Below, one piece after another: positions 1-7,893 of a stretch of 27,841 nucleotides of DNA (positions are counted from its first letter, which is position 1; each line of letters opens with the position of its first letter). The notes beneath the pieces are model-generated. The model was not told the origin of the DNA. It saw only the letters and a program-made list of their open reading frames with translations, and searched no databases. Both the position numbers and the translations under genes were made by a program. The DNA comes from Anammoximicrobium sp032229885 (lineage in GTDB: Bacteria; Planctomycetota; Planctomycetia; Pirellulales; Pirellulaceae): positions 1 to 27,841 of the forward strand of contig JAVYAJ010000333.1 in NCBI GenBank assembly GCA_032229885.1, read 5' to 3'.

Positions 1-313
1 ACGCCCCAGGACCGGCGCCGCGCGTGTGCCTCTTTTGGCCGAAGGCCATATTCATCCGGGCCACGGTGACACGTTGATGATGGCCTTCGGCCAACACGGT
101 TGCTATCACCTCTGACTGCTGGGGCGTTGCCCCAGGCTACGTTGGTGATGGCCTTCGGCCAACACGCTTCCTGTCGTCTGTGCTGCGCAACAGTCATTCA
201 ATGCCAATTCCACCTAACGCGGCCCGGTGCCGGTAACCCGAAAGAGTACTGTTCAGGCCGGTGTACAAGATGCGCGCACCGTGCGCGCATGATACGGACT
301 AAGACTCTAACGC
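1..313 (+). repeat. Left copy of a ~314-bp dispersed inverted repeat
   Basis: This stretch aligns over its whole length with the reverse complement of 27527-27841. Shared blocks include CGCCGCGCGTGTGCCTCT, GGCCATATTCATCCGGGCC, GGGGCGTTGCCCCAGGCTAC and ACTAAGACTCTAACGC; differences are scattered substitutions and small indels. Inside it are three copies of the palindrome-like TGGCCTTCGGCCA or TGGCCGAAGGCCA (36-48, 81-93, 149-161), a CTGGGGC-GTT-GCCCCAG hairpin (119-135) and a 9-bp-stem hairpin at 270-290. The left edge is at or beyond the window start. An open frame crosses it and runs on to the ferritin start, but I read that as chance. It resembles a MITE- or REP-like dispersed element; no transposase of its own is visible. 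Confidence 0.85.
270..290. repeat. Perfect hairpin inside left repeat
   Basis: ATGCGCGCA and TGCGCGCAT form a perfect 9-bp inverted repeat around a 3-base loop. The same stem recurs at 27550-27570. No T-tract follows, so it is not a standard intrinsic terminator; it looks like a structural part of the repeat element. Confidence 0.8.
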
Positions 314-363
314 GGTCTAGTGCCCGCAACCCAAGAATCTGTTTGGCCGAAGGTCTTCTACCC

Positions 364-391
364 TTGTCATCCGAGGACCGACCGGTATATC
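364..391 (+). promoter_or_regulatory. Candidate sigma70-type promoter of ferritin
   Basis: TTGTCA (364-369) and TATATC (386-391) are separated by 16 bases, just outside the left repeat. Transcription would start near 398, about 70 bases before the ferritin ATG. This is a consensus match by eye only; no regulator site is obvious. Confidence 0.4.
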
Positions 392-470
392 GTAAGGAGA
401 AGACCGACGAACTCGATCATGTCTTGAACGAAAACCAAAACGCGAGAGGAAAAACCACGGGAATAAATCG

Positions 471-965
471 ATGAACAGCAAGATCCAGCAAGCCTTTAAC
501 GATCATGTGAACGCCGAGCTATTTGCGTCCTATCTGTACCTGTCGATGGCGAACTGCTTTACCGCGGAAAATCTGGACGGCATGGCCGCGTGGATGCTGG
601 CTCAGTCGGATGAAGAGCGTGGCCACGCGGCAAAGTTCATGGACTTTATCAACCAGCGTTCGGGCCGTGTCGAGCTGCAACAGATCGACCGGCCGCCCCA
701 TGCTTGGGCCACGCCGTTGGACGCTTTTCAACAGGCGTACGATCATGAATGCGAAGTCAGTCGGCGGATCGACTCGTTGGTCGATCTGGCGATCACCGAG
801 CACGATCACGCGGCGGTCAATTTTTTGCAGTGGTTCGTTTCTGAGCAAGTCGAGGAAGAGGCGAGCGTGCTGGCGATTGTCGACCAACTGAAGATGGTCG
901 CCAACCATCCGATGGGCATCTTGATGGTGGATGGCCGCTTGGGTCAGCGTGCTGCATCGAAATAG
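471..965 (+). CDS. ftnA: Ferritin (FtnA-type non-heme iron storage protein)
   Basis: 164 residues, normal length for bacterial non-heme ferritin. Ferritins oxidise Fe(II) at a di-iron centre and store it as a mineral inside a 24-subunit cytoplasmic shell. The ferroxidase ligands expected for E. coli FtnA (E17, E50, H53, E94, Q127, E130) are all present, shifted by one: E16, E49, H52, E93, Q126, E129. The start at 471 is supported by the family N-terminus; a purine-rich AGAGGA lies about 20 bases upstream, so the ribosome site is weak. It is transcribed alone, with a candidate promoter at 364-391 and a hairpin on the stop codon. No heme-binding Met of bacterioferritin type is evident, so ferritin rather than Bfr. 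Confidence 0.96.
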   Translation: MNSKIQQAFNDHVNAELFASYLYLSMANCFTAENLDGMAAWMLAQSDEERGHAAKFMDFINQRSGRVELQQIDRPPHAWATPLDAFQQAYDHECEVSRRIDSLVDLAITEHDHAAVNFLQWFVSEQVEEEASVLAIVDQLKMVANHPMGILMVDGRLGQRAASK

Positions 966-987
966 GCGGAATACGCACAATTCCGCC
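965..987 (+). terminator. Hairpin at ferritin stop codon
   Basis: GGCGGAAT (965-972) and ATTCCGCC (980-987) form a perfect 8-bp stem with a 7-base loop that begins on the last base of the ferritin stop codon. There is no T-run afterwards, so it may be a stabilising 3' hairpin or a non-canonical terminator. Confidence 0.5.
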
Positions 988-1059
988 CGGCCCGCCGCCA
1001 GAGCATGCGTTTGAGGCCGCGCGCCGCTTCAGCGCGGCGTGCGGTCGGTGACGTCCGGC

Positions 1060-1317
1060 TCATTCACCATCCGTCCGCCCCCATGTCGCGCTCGCGCCGG
1101 GATCGCGGCGCCGGTGGCGCGTCGTGCGCGGGCGGGGCGACTCGATCAGCGAGAACGCCGCCCACGCCCCGGCGAATAATCCGAGCACGATCAGCCAGGC
1201 GCGCGGTTCACCCGCCTGCAACCGAGCCACGATGTTCCACAATTCGAGCCGAACCGCCAGAGAGGCGAGCGCATCGAGCAGCGCATCGAGCAGCGAAAGG
1301 ATGGATGGGACGGCCAT
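1060..1317 (-). CDS. Possible small single-pass membrane protein
   Basis: 85-residue reading frame starting at the ATG at 1317, chosen because GAGGG sits a few bases upstream on the minus strand; a longer in-frame start at 1479 has no such support. Residues about 5-30 are a Leu/Ala-rich amphipathic stretch, about 39-58 form one hydrophobic helix (WLIVLGLFAGAWAAFSLI), and the C-terminus is basic (Arg-rich). No family is recognised. In GC-rich DNA such frames can arise by chance, so existence is uncertain; the Shine-Dalgarno plus positive-inside helix is the only argument. Confidence 0.35.
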   Translation of the reverse strand: MAVPSILSLLDALLDALASLAVRLELWNIVARLQAGEPRAWLIVLGLFAGAWAAFSLIESPRPRTTRHRRRDPGASATWGRTDGE

Positions 1318-1668
1318 GACGCCCTCGGCGGTTGTTGGCTGACAACGGATCCGCTCGGCGGTCGCACCAGCCAAGTGGCGGACACCCGCGCGTCTGCGCG
1401 TCCAACCGGCCAGTTGCGACCATATCCGATCGATAAACCGACGAACGCGCCCCCAACGTACACGCGGTCCGGACGACAACGTCTTGCCTGCCGCGCGCTT
1501 CCGTACGACCCCCTCAGCGCAAGTCTAATCCGGCTTGTTTGCTCCCGCGAGGTTTTTTGCGAAATCCGCCTCTTTTTCCGGCGCGTCGACGGGCGACCTC
1601 AACGATCGTACTCGATATTCGGCCTTTCTGTCCAACCATTTTGAGAGGCGGCCCGTCGGCACGGAGCG
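1318..1668. other. Non-coding stretch
   Basis: No convincing gene, RNA or repeat seen between the possible small membrane protein and the terminator at 1669. Overlapping open frames on both strands lack ribosome sites and have an Arg-rich shadow-like composition. Confidence 0.5.
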
Positions 1669-1696
1669 CAAAAAAGCCCGCTGAAAACAGCGGGCT
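1669..1696 (-). terminator. Rho-independent terminator of the CxxCH gene
   Basis: Read on the minus strand, AGCCCGCTG, a TTTT loop and CAGCGGGCT form a perfect 9-bp stem followed by a T-run. It lies about 35 bases beyond the end of the CxxCH gene, in the correct orientation, and is a textbook intrinsic terminator. Confidence 0.9.
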
Positions 1697-1731
1697 GCGT
1701 TTACGATCCAAGTCGTCCACCCACATCGTGA

Positions 1732-2115
1732 TCAAGGCTCGGGCGACGTGCCGGGGGCCTCGCCAGCCTCGATCAGTTCGCCGAAGGTCTTGCCGCTGGG
1801 GGATGTCTCTGCGGCGGCGGCTTCCATCGCTTGTTTGATATAGTCCGCCAATTTTTCCTTGTCCTCCTTCAGCTCCTTATACTTTGCCTCGGACACGCCG
1901 ACTTTCTCCAAAGCCTTGCCGTACGTATTCCGAATCTTCTTCGGCTTTTTGTCGACGTGGCAGAAGTTGCATTTCAGCTCCTTGACCACGGGTTCGATCT
2001 TCTTGTCTTTGGATTCGGCCTCGAGGACCGCTCTATACTGAGGATGCGCCAGGGCCGAGTGGCTCAGGCAGGCGACCAGGAAGGCACTCGCAAACAACCA
2101 TTTCAACGCGCTCAT
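1732..2115 (-). CDS. Secreted small CxxCH (mono-heme-type) protein
   Basis: 127 residues. Residues 1-23 are a signal peptide (hydrophobic core LFASAFLVACLS, cleavage likely after ALA). One c-type heme attachment motif, C49-N-F-C52-H53, is followed by a Lys/Glu-rich helical region, and the tail is Ala/Pro/Glu-rich. By family knowledge this would be a periplasmic heme-binding electron carrier or a small cytochrome-like subunit. No distal Met ligand can be assigned with certainty (M96 is the only downstream Met), so axial coordination is unknown. The start is supported by GGAG about 10 bases upstream. It is monocistronic with a strong terminator at 1669-1696. The CxxCH could also bind a non-heme metal. 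Confidence 0.8.
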   Translation of the reverse strand: MSALKWLFASAFLVACLSHSALAHPQYRAVLEAESKDKKIEPVVKELKCNFCHVDKKPKKIRNTYGKALEKVGVSEAKYKELKEDKEKLADYIKQAMEAAAAETSPSGKTFGELIEAGEAPGTSPEP

Positions 2116-2703
2116 CGGGTAGCTCCACGAAGGAATTGGGAAACGGAATCACGGCGGGCGCCGGGCGATCGGGAGTGTTCGCTTGTCCTCGACAACCTCG
2201 GCCCGGCACGATGGCTGTCGGTCACAACGGGCTTTGCCCGGTTCGCAGGGACGCTCCGGAGGGGTGGACTTCGGTTGCTTTTGCCACGGCACGCCCGGTG
2301 CGTTGCCGAGGCTTGACATTGGCGTCACGGCGATCGTCAAGCCGCCGAAATCCCGTGCTGCGGCGCGTGCGGCGACGCCAACAGTGAAATTGGACAACGC
2401 ACGAGGCATTCGCCCCGCCATTCTCGCCCGTGCAGGAAATAATAGAACGTGGCGAAAATGGGATGTCAATAACTATTCCAGGCGAGCAGCGCCTGCCGAA
2501 CCAACGCGGCGGTGACGCGCGTCATTTCGCGAACGGGCATCACCGATTTTGAATCGGATGCGTATAATGAAGGCGGACCGGCGGTGGGCCGGTCGCATCG
2601 CGTTTTACGCGAGACGGGCCACACGGATTTTCGTGCGGTTTCGGCGAACAACGCTGATCCCGATCCGGGAGAATGAAGACTTTCAGTGGGATGCACGAGC
2701 GAA
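2116..2703. other. Divergent intergenic region
   Basis: 588 bases between the divergently oriented CxxCH gene and UVR-motif gene. Apart from the promoter/operator candidate at 2543-2568, I see nothing convincing. Open frames here on either strand have no good ribosome site and no recognisable domain. Confidence 0.5.
2543..2568 (+). promoter_or_regulatory. Perfect -10 box with adjacent inverted repeat
   Basis: CCGATT-TTG-AATCGG (2543-2557) is a perfect 6-bp inverted repeat ending five bases before a consensus TATAAT (2563-2568). The -35 region is poor, as is typical of an activated or regulated promoter. It would drive the UVR-motif gene with a leader of about 130 bases. A protein binding this palindrome would overlap the promoter spacer. 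This is inference from position only. Confidence 0.4.
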
Positions 2704-3441
2704 ATGTCGCGGAAGCAGAAGCAAAACATCGACCGAATTCTGGCAGACTGGTCTTTCGATCCGCGAATGATCAACGCGCGCGTCGTGCGCGGCGACGACG
2801 GCCGCGAGGTTGTTCAAATGCGGGTCGATCTAGGGGTGCTTCAGCTCGAGGTCGCCGGACGCCCCGACGGCCAGCGACCCAAGGGTTACGAGACCTATTT
2901 CGACTATTTGGTGAGCCGAACGGTGCGGGATGAAGCGTTTCAGTTGCGCGATCGGCAGCGCGCCGAGGTAGATCGCGAACTGGCCCAATTCTACCACCGT
3001 CGGATCTGTTGGTTGACGCTTCGCCAATTCGCCCGAGCCGTAGCCGACGCCGACCACACCTTGGCTCTGATGGACTTCTGTATCGAGCATTGCGCGGACG
3101 AGCACTGGATGCTGACGCACGAGCGATATCGGCCGTTCGTCTTGTTTCACCGAATCCAGGCGGCCGCGCTCGACCATTTGGAACGACACGCACCGGACGA
3201 GGCGCTACGGACGATCGACGCCGGACTCGAACAACTGCGCGAGTTGCTCGTCGTCCGCGACATCGAAGAGTCTGACGGCGAGCTGATCGAACGGCTGACG
3301 GACCTGCGCGCGTCGCTGCATGATCACGCGCCCGCCGAGCCGACGCTCGAAGAGCAGTTGCGCGACGCAGTCGCTCAAGAACGGTACGAGTTGGCGGCCC
3401 AGATCCGCGACGAATTGGCGCGCCAGCGGACGGGGCAATAG
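2704..3441 (+). CDS. UVR-motif (UvrB/UvrC interaction motif) protein
   Basis: 245 residues from ATG 2704 (MSRKQKQNIDRIL), chosen over an ATG six codons earlier because homologues I recall begin with this basic segment; neither start has a strong ribosome site. Residues about 20-70 are a conserved N-terminal domain (DGREVVQMRVDLGVLQLE, then GRPDG and a YFDYL motif). The middle is helical and TPR-like with HCADEHWML. The last about 30 residues (LEEQLRDAVAQERYELAAQI) match the UVR motif, the short helical hairpin through which UvrB and UvrC interact and which also occurs in McsA/ClpC-type proteins. There is no nuclease domain, so it is not UvrB or UvrC. It lies 109 bases upstream of the 4Fe-4S gene on the same strand. 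Function unknown; probably a cytoplasmic protein-interaction factor. Confidence 0.85.
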   Translation: MSRKQKQNIDRILADWSFDPRMINARVVRGDDGREVVQMRVDLGVLQLEVAGRPDGQRPKGYETYFDYLVSRTVRDEAFQLRDRQRAEVDRELAQFYHRRICWLTLRQFARAVADADHTLALMDFCIEHCADEHWMLTHERYRPFVLFHRIQAAALDHLERHAPDEALRTIDAGLEQLRELLVVRDIEESDGELIERLTDLRASLHDHAPAEPTLEEQLRDAVAQERYELAAQIRDELARQRTGQ

Positions 3442-3550
3442 ACGGATCGCGTTTGGCGCCCCCCTCTGCCGCCCGTCTATCGACGTCGAGCGACGCGGGG
3501 CGATGGCTTGGCGCCGACGGTCTTGCGCGATGCGCAGAAAGAGGACCATG

Positions 3551-4405
3551 ATGCTCGTACGGAAGATCGTTCATATCGACCAGCAGCGATGCGATGGCTG
3601 CGGTGACTGCGTGCCGTCGTGCGCCGAAGGGGCGATCCAGATCGTCGACGGCAAGGCTCGCCTGGTTTCTGACATCTATTGCGATGGCCTGGGGGCGTGT
3701 CTGGGACATTGCCCGCGCGGCGCGATCACGGTTATCGAACGCGAGGCCGCGCCGTTCGACGAAGAAGCAACTCTGGCGCACGTCGCGGCGCAGCAACACC
3801 CCGGCGCGCCGGCGGGCCCGCCCGCAAGCTGTCCCGGGACGGCCGTGCGAAACTGGAGACTGAACATTCTGGCCGATGGCCCTGCGCTGCCGTCTGTCGC
3901 GTCGCGCGCGTCCCCGGCGGCGTCCGCGCCCGATACGCCGCCGCACGCCAGTTCGCGGCCGAGCGACGGCGCCAGCCAACTTGTCAACTGGCCCATCCAA
4001 CTGCACCTGGCGCCGCCCAACGCGCCGTTTCTCCACGAGGCCGATCTCCTGCTGGTGGCGGACTGTGTCAGCGTCGCGCACCCGGACTTTCACCGCCGCT
4101 TTCTGACCGGCGGGCGGCCGGTGTTGATCGGCTGTCCCAAGCTGGACGACGGCCGCGCGTATGTCGACAAGCTGGCGCGGATGATGCAGATCGCGCCGCT
4201 GCGCAGCGTCACCGTCTTGCACATGGAAGTGCCGTGCTGCACGGGCCTGTTGCGAATCGCGCAAGCCGCCGCGGCCCAAGCGGGTGGCGTCCCGGTCGAC
4301 GACATCGTCGTGGCGATCGACGGTCGCGAGCGCGACGGGCACGTGCCGCCCCGTGCCGTCGCCGCGTCGCACGGCGCGGCCGATCACGGCCGCCCGAGCG
4401 CGTGA
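3551..4405 (+). CDS. 4Fe-4S ferredoxin-domain protein
   Basis: 284 residues from ATG 3551; GAGG at 3541-3544 gives good spacing, and ATG 3548 is the alternative. The N-terminal domain has C14-x2-C17-x2-C20-x3-C24 followed by C44-x5-C50-x3-C54-P. The first motif is a normal [4Fe-4S] site; the second departs from CxxCxxCxxxC, so a second cluster is uncertain. Residues about 85-140 are a Pro/Ala-rich linker. The C-terminal half has conserved blocks NWPIQLHLAPPNAPFL, ADLLLVADC, GCPKLDD and EVPCCTGL, whose Cys residues could hold another metal or cluster. This architecture recurs as a stand-alone protein in anaerobes and planctomycetes; its redox partner is unknown. Likely cytoplasmic electron transfer or an iron-sulfur sensor. 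Co-oriented with the UVR-motif gene and possibly co-transcribed. Confidence 0.88.
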   Translation: MLVRKIVHIDQQRCDGCGDCVPSCAEGAIQIVDGKARLVSDIYCDGLGACLGHCPRGAITVIEREAAPFDEEATLAHVAAQQHPGAPAGPPASCPGTAVRNWRLNILADGPALPSVASRASPAASAPDTPPHASSRPSDGASQLVNWPIQLHLAPPNAPFLHEADLLLVADCVSVAHPDFHRRFLTGGRPVLIGCPKLDDGRAYVDKLARMMQIAPLRSVTVLHMEVPCCTGLLRIAQAAAAQAGGVPVDDIVVAIDGRERDGHVPPRAVAASHGAADHGRPSA

Positions 4406-4496
4406 CCGATGATGGCCCCGCTCGGACGCGGTCGAGCGAAAACAGCGACGGGCTGTCGCCCGGGGAAGTCAGAATCGGACGACGCACTCGCTGCGC

Positions 4497-5870
4497 CTAG
4501 GCTTCGTCGCCGGCCAGCAGCGGGCGCGGCGTTTGCCAGCCGCCGCGGGTGAAATCCGGGACGCGCAACGGCGCGCTGCCCTGGGCGACCGACGCGATGC
4601 TCAATGGGAAAATGCTCGACCACGCGGCCGCGTCGTAGACCGTCATGTCCAACGGCTTGCCCGCGCGCAGACAGTGGATCAGGCGCCAATTCATCAAGAA
4701 ATCCATCCCGCCGTGGCCGCCTGCCTCGAGCGCCCGTGTCTTCAGCCGCCGCCACAGCGGGTGGCCATACTTGGCGTGGTACGGCGCCATGTCGGTTTCC
4801 CAAACGTGCGGTCGGTCCTTCAACGCAAGCCGCGGCGGATAGTCGGCAAACGTGCCGCCCGTCCCACCGACCAGGTTGATCCGCGTATAGGGACGCGGCG
4901 AAACGAGGTCGAACTGAAGCGTGATCACCCGGCCGCGCACGGTTCGGATCAGCGTCACGTTGCGATCGCCGCAGGCATACGTCTCCTGCCGTCGCGGATC
5001 GTCCGCCGGCAGCGCATCGCGGGCCAGGCTGAGCGCCCGTTCACAGGAACTCATCGACACGAGGTGGTCGAACCGGTCGCCGCCGTGGATGTCCAGGTAC
5101 AGCGCGACCGGCCCGAGGCCGTGCGTCGGGTAGAGGTTGCCGTCCAGCTTCATCATGTGCCGTCGCCGCCAGACTCCGTGCTCGGCCTGGCTCAAGATCC
5201 CAGCGGCGAACGGGTGGATATAGCCGGCTTCGGCGTGCGTCAGCTCGCCCAACAGGCCCTGGCGGACCATGTTCATCACCAGCATCTCGGTCTCGCCATA
5301 ACAGCAGTTCTCCAACATCATGCAGTGTCGCTGGGTGCGCTCGGACGTATCGACCAGTTCCCAGCATTCCTGGACCGTGATCGCCGCCGGAACTTCGATC
5401 GCCACGTGCTTGCCGTGGTTCATGGCGCACACGGCCATCGGCACATGCCATTGCCAGGGCGTGGCGATGTACACAAGGTCCACATCATCGCGTGCACACA
5501 GACTCTCGAAGTCGGTCTCGTTCCGAGAAAACCCGGTTGGCGCCGCCTGTCCCTTGGCCGTGGCTCGAGCCTGCGCCGCGGCGACCCGCTCGGAGACGAC
5601 GTCGCACACGGCCGTCACCACCGCGCCGTCGATGGCCAGCAGATCGTTCAACAGGCCCGAGCCGCGCGAGCCGACGCCGATCACCCCGACGCGAACCGTT
5701 TCCAGCGGCGGATGTTTCAGGCCCAGGACGCTGGACTGGTCGGTGGGACGCGGCGGAGCGACCACGTCGGCGGCGCTGACCACGCCTGCGCCCAGCGCCG
5801 CGGCGCCGCACGCCCCCAACATCTGCATCATCCCGCGGCGCGAGACCGCACAGCCGTTCGATGTGGACAT
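4497..5870 (-). CDS. Tat-exported Gfo/Idh/MocA oxidoreductase, GH109-like
   Basis: 457 residues. The N-terminus carries a twin-arginine signal (S-R11-R12-G-M-M-Q, then an Ala/Gly-rich hydrophobic stretch to about residue 34), so it is exported folded with its NAD(P) cofactor. The Rossmann motif is G65-x-G67-x-x-G70, followed by TPWQWHVPMA (138-147) and E159-V160-P161 in place of the usual EKP. Blocks ENCCYGETE (187-195), GNLYPTHGLGPVA (244-256) and GGHGGMDF near the C-terminus are those of glycoside hydrolase family 109, whose known member cleaves alpha-N-acetylgalactosamine by an NAD-dependent redox mechanism. The exact sugar is not deducible. An AGAGGAGA ribosome site lies upstream. It converges with the 4Fe-4S gene and diverges from the membrane-protein gene. 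Confidence 0.92.
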   Translation of the reverse strand: MSTSNGCAVSRRGMMQMLGACGAAALGAGVVSAADVVAPPRPTDQSSVLGLKHPPLETVRVGVIGVGSRGSGLLNDLLAIDGAVVTAVCDVVSERVAAAQARATAKGQAAPTGFSRNETDFESLCARDDVDLVYIATPWQWHVPMAVCAMNHGKHVAIEVPAAITVQECWELVDTSERTQRHCMMLENCCYGETEMLVMNMVRQGLLGELTHAEAGYIHPFAAGILSQAEHGVWRRRHMMKLDGNLYPTHGLGPVALYLDIHGGDRFDHLVSMSSCERALSLARDALPADDPRRQETYACGDRNVTLIRTVRGRVITLQFDLVSPRPYTRINLVGGTGGTFADYPPRLALKDRPHVWETDMAPYHAKYGHPLWRRLKTRALEAGGHGGMDFLMNWRLIHCLRAGKPLDMTVYDAAAWSSIFPLSIASVAQGSAPLRVPDFTRGGWQTPRPLLAGDEA

Positions 5871-6129
5871 GGCGACAACTTCTCCTCTTCAGTACATGCA
5901 CTCGTGTCGGCGGGCAGCACGGGTGGACCAACCACCACCGCGCGGAAACGGCGCCATGAATAACGGGCCGCTCCGCTACCCATTGTGCTGCCGACCGCGG
6001 GGGATGCAACCCATCTCGCCCGCGTCGCGCGCCGGACGTCCCGGTCAGCTCCCTGAGGCGCGCTGTGCACTCGGGGCAATCCGTTTCGAAGGGGGTTCAC
6101 AGCGCAGCGGATCGAATTACCATGGTGAT

Positions 6130-7893
6130 ATGCAAGATTCTTCAGCCTACACAAGTCCGTTTCCACCGCTGCGTCCCTGGCGTTTGGCGGGTCGCCACGT
6201 GGTGGCAGCTCTTTTCTGGGGCGGGTTCTTCTGCTGGCTGAACCGCTTGGCGCTGCAGTCGTCCGAGTTCTGGGGCCAGGCCGCGTTCGGTCGGTGGATC
6301 CTGGCCAACCAGGCGCTGCCTGCCGAGGCGCCGTTTTCGCCGTTGACCGCCGGAATGCGCCTGTTCGATACGGCGTGGCTCAGCCAGGCTGCGTTCGCCG
6401 CCGTTCATGCGTGGGGCGGCGCCGAGGCGCTGTCGCTGCTGCTGGCGGTCGTGGTCGTCGCGGCGCACGCGATTCTGGGCCGCGCCCTGTATTATCGAAC
6501 GCGCAGCCTGCTGGCGGCGCATCTGGGCGTGCTGCTGACGATCGCCCTCGCCGCCAGCCGGATCCGTGACGCCCAGCCGGACATGTTCGGCATGTTCTGC
6601 CTGGCGACGCTGCTGTGGCTGGTGATTCGCGACGACGCCGCGCAGTCCGAATCTCGCGGGTCCGCGGCCCAGTCAGGCGTCGCCTCGGACGCGGACCGGC
6701 CACCCACCGCGGCCGACACCGTAACCATTCCGCAGATCGAGGGGGGCGGCCGACGTTTCGGCCGCTCGCGCTGGGCGCTGTGGATCGGTGTCCCCGTGCT
6801 GCTGGCCCTGTGGGCGAATCTGCACGGCACGTTCATCTGGGGGTTGGCGATTCTGGCGATTTGGGTCGTCGCCGGGGCGATCCAGGCCGTCGGGCGCGCG
6901 TGCGGTACGCGCCGTATCGTCGGCGACCGATCGTGGCGAAGCAAGCTTTGGCTTGCCGAGTTGGGCGTCGTGGCCGCGTGTGTGAACCCTTATGGCGTCG
7001 CGCTGCTGTTGTACGTCGGCTGGTTCGCTGACTATCGGCAGTTGTTCGATCTGCCGGCGTGGCAGCCGCTGGCGCTGCTGCAGCCTGGCGGGGGCGAGCT
7101 GGTCGGCTCGCTGTTGGCCGCCATCGTCCTATTTCAGTTCAGCCGTCGGCGGTTGACGCTTTGCGACGTCCTGTTGCTGGCCGTGTTCAGCTTTGCCTTT
7201 GGCGGCGGCACGCGACTGGCATGGTGGTACGCCGCCGTGTATGCAGTCGTCGTGACGCCGCACCTGGCGGACGTCATCGCCCGCGTCGCCCGCATGCTGC
7301 GCGAGCGGCGCCAGGCCGGCGGGCGCCAGGCCGCGGGCCGCTGGCGCGGCCTGCCACGCGAACCACGGGTCGGCTACGCCGTACTGGCGGCCGGATTGAT
7401 CTGGATCAGTTTCGCCCTATCGCCCGCCTGGGATTGGATCGCGCGGGGGCGCCCGCGACCGCCCGAGCGTCTGTATGGCGGCTTGCCCTGGCAGTTGACC
7501 CAGTATCTGCGCGAGAATCCGCCGGACGGGCTGGTCTACAATCCGTACTGGTGGGGCGACTGGCTGGTCTGGGACGGCCCGCCGGATTTACGGCCCTTTC
7601 TGACCGGCCGCCTGGACCTGGTGTCGCCCAAGGTGTGGACCGACTATCGGATCGTTCGCGAGACGCGTTCTGGCTGGCAGGGCGTACTCGCCCGCTACGG
7701 CGTGCGGCACGTCGTCCTGGACCGATACAGGCAGACCACGCTGGCCGGATTCCTGCGAGACTCGTCCAAATGGCGGCTGGATCACGAGGATTCGTCAAGC
7801 CTCGTGTTCACGCTGGTCGAGGGCCCGGCAACGGAGGACCAGCCGGCTCTGGGAAACGCTGACATGCAGAATGACGAGGGCATCGATGACTAG
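6130..7893 (+). CDS. Polytopic membrane protein, GT-C glycosyltransferase-like
   Basis: 587 residues from ATG 6130; an upstream extension of the frame overlaps the divergent gene and is not membrane-like, so the later start is preferred although its ribosome site (GGTGAT) is weak. About ten hydrophobic helices fill residues 20-440, broken by a hydrophilic, Ala/Asp-rich loop at about 166-213. The C-terminal soluble part (about 445-587) contains NPYWWGDWLVWDGPP, FLTGRLDLVSP and YGVRHVVLDRYRQ, a pattern shared with large uncharacterised membrane proteins related to GT-C/PMT-type glycosyltransferases. No catalytic Asp pair in the first loop can be assigned confidently, so enzymatic activity is inference. 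The stop overlaps the start of the next gene by 8 bases, indicating translational coupling. Confidence 0.8.
   Translation: MQDSSAYTSPFPPLRPWRLAGRHVVAALFWGGFFCWLNRLALQSSEFWGQAAFGRWILANQALPAEAPFSPLTAGMRLFDTAWLSQAAFAAVHAWGGAEALSLLLAVVVVAAHAILGRALYYRTRSLLAAHLGVLLTIALAASRIRDAQPDMFGMFCLATLLWLVIRDDAAQSESRGSAAQSGVASDADRPPTAADTVTIPQIEGGGRRFGRSRWALWIGVPVLLALWANLHGTFIWGLAILAIWVVAGAIQAVGRACGTRRIVGDRSWRSKLWLAELGVVAACVNPYGVALLLYVGWFADYRQLFDLPAWQPLALLQPGGGELVGSLLAAIVLFQFSRRRLTLCDVLLLAVFSFAFGGGTRLAWWYAAVYAVVVTPHLADVIARVARMLRERRQAGGRQAAGRWRGLPREPRVGYAVLAAGLIWISFALSPAWDWIARGRPRPPERLYGGLPWQLTQYLRENPPDGLVYNPYWWGDWLVWDGPPDLRPFLTGRLDLVSPKVWTDYRIVRETRSGWQGVLARYGVRHVVLDRYRQTTLAGFLRDSSKWRLDHEDSSSLVFTLVEGPATEDQPALGNADMQNDEGIDD

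Noticed and set aside
100..474. Open frame through the left repeat ending in an ATGA overlap with ferritin
   Set aside because: Most of it is the dispersed repeat, the composition is not protein-like and the overlap with ferritin is probably coincidental. The similar peptide in the right repeat reflects DNA identity.
2771..4387. Long minus-strand frame opposite the UVR and 4Fe-4S genes
   Set aside because: Arg/Asp-rich shadow of GC-rich genes; the plus strand has recognisable domains throughout.
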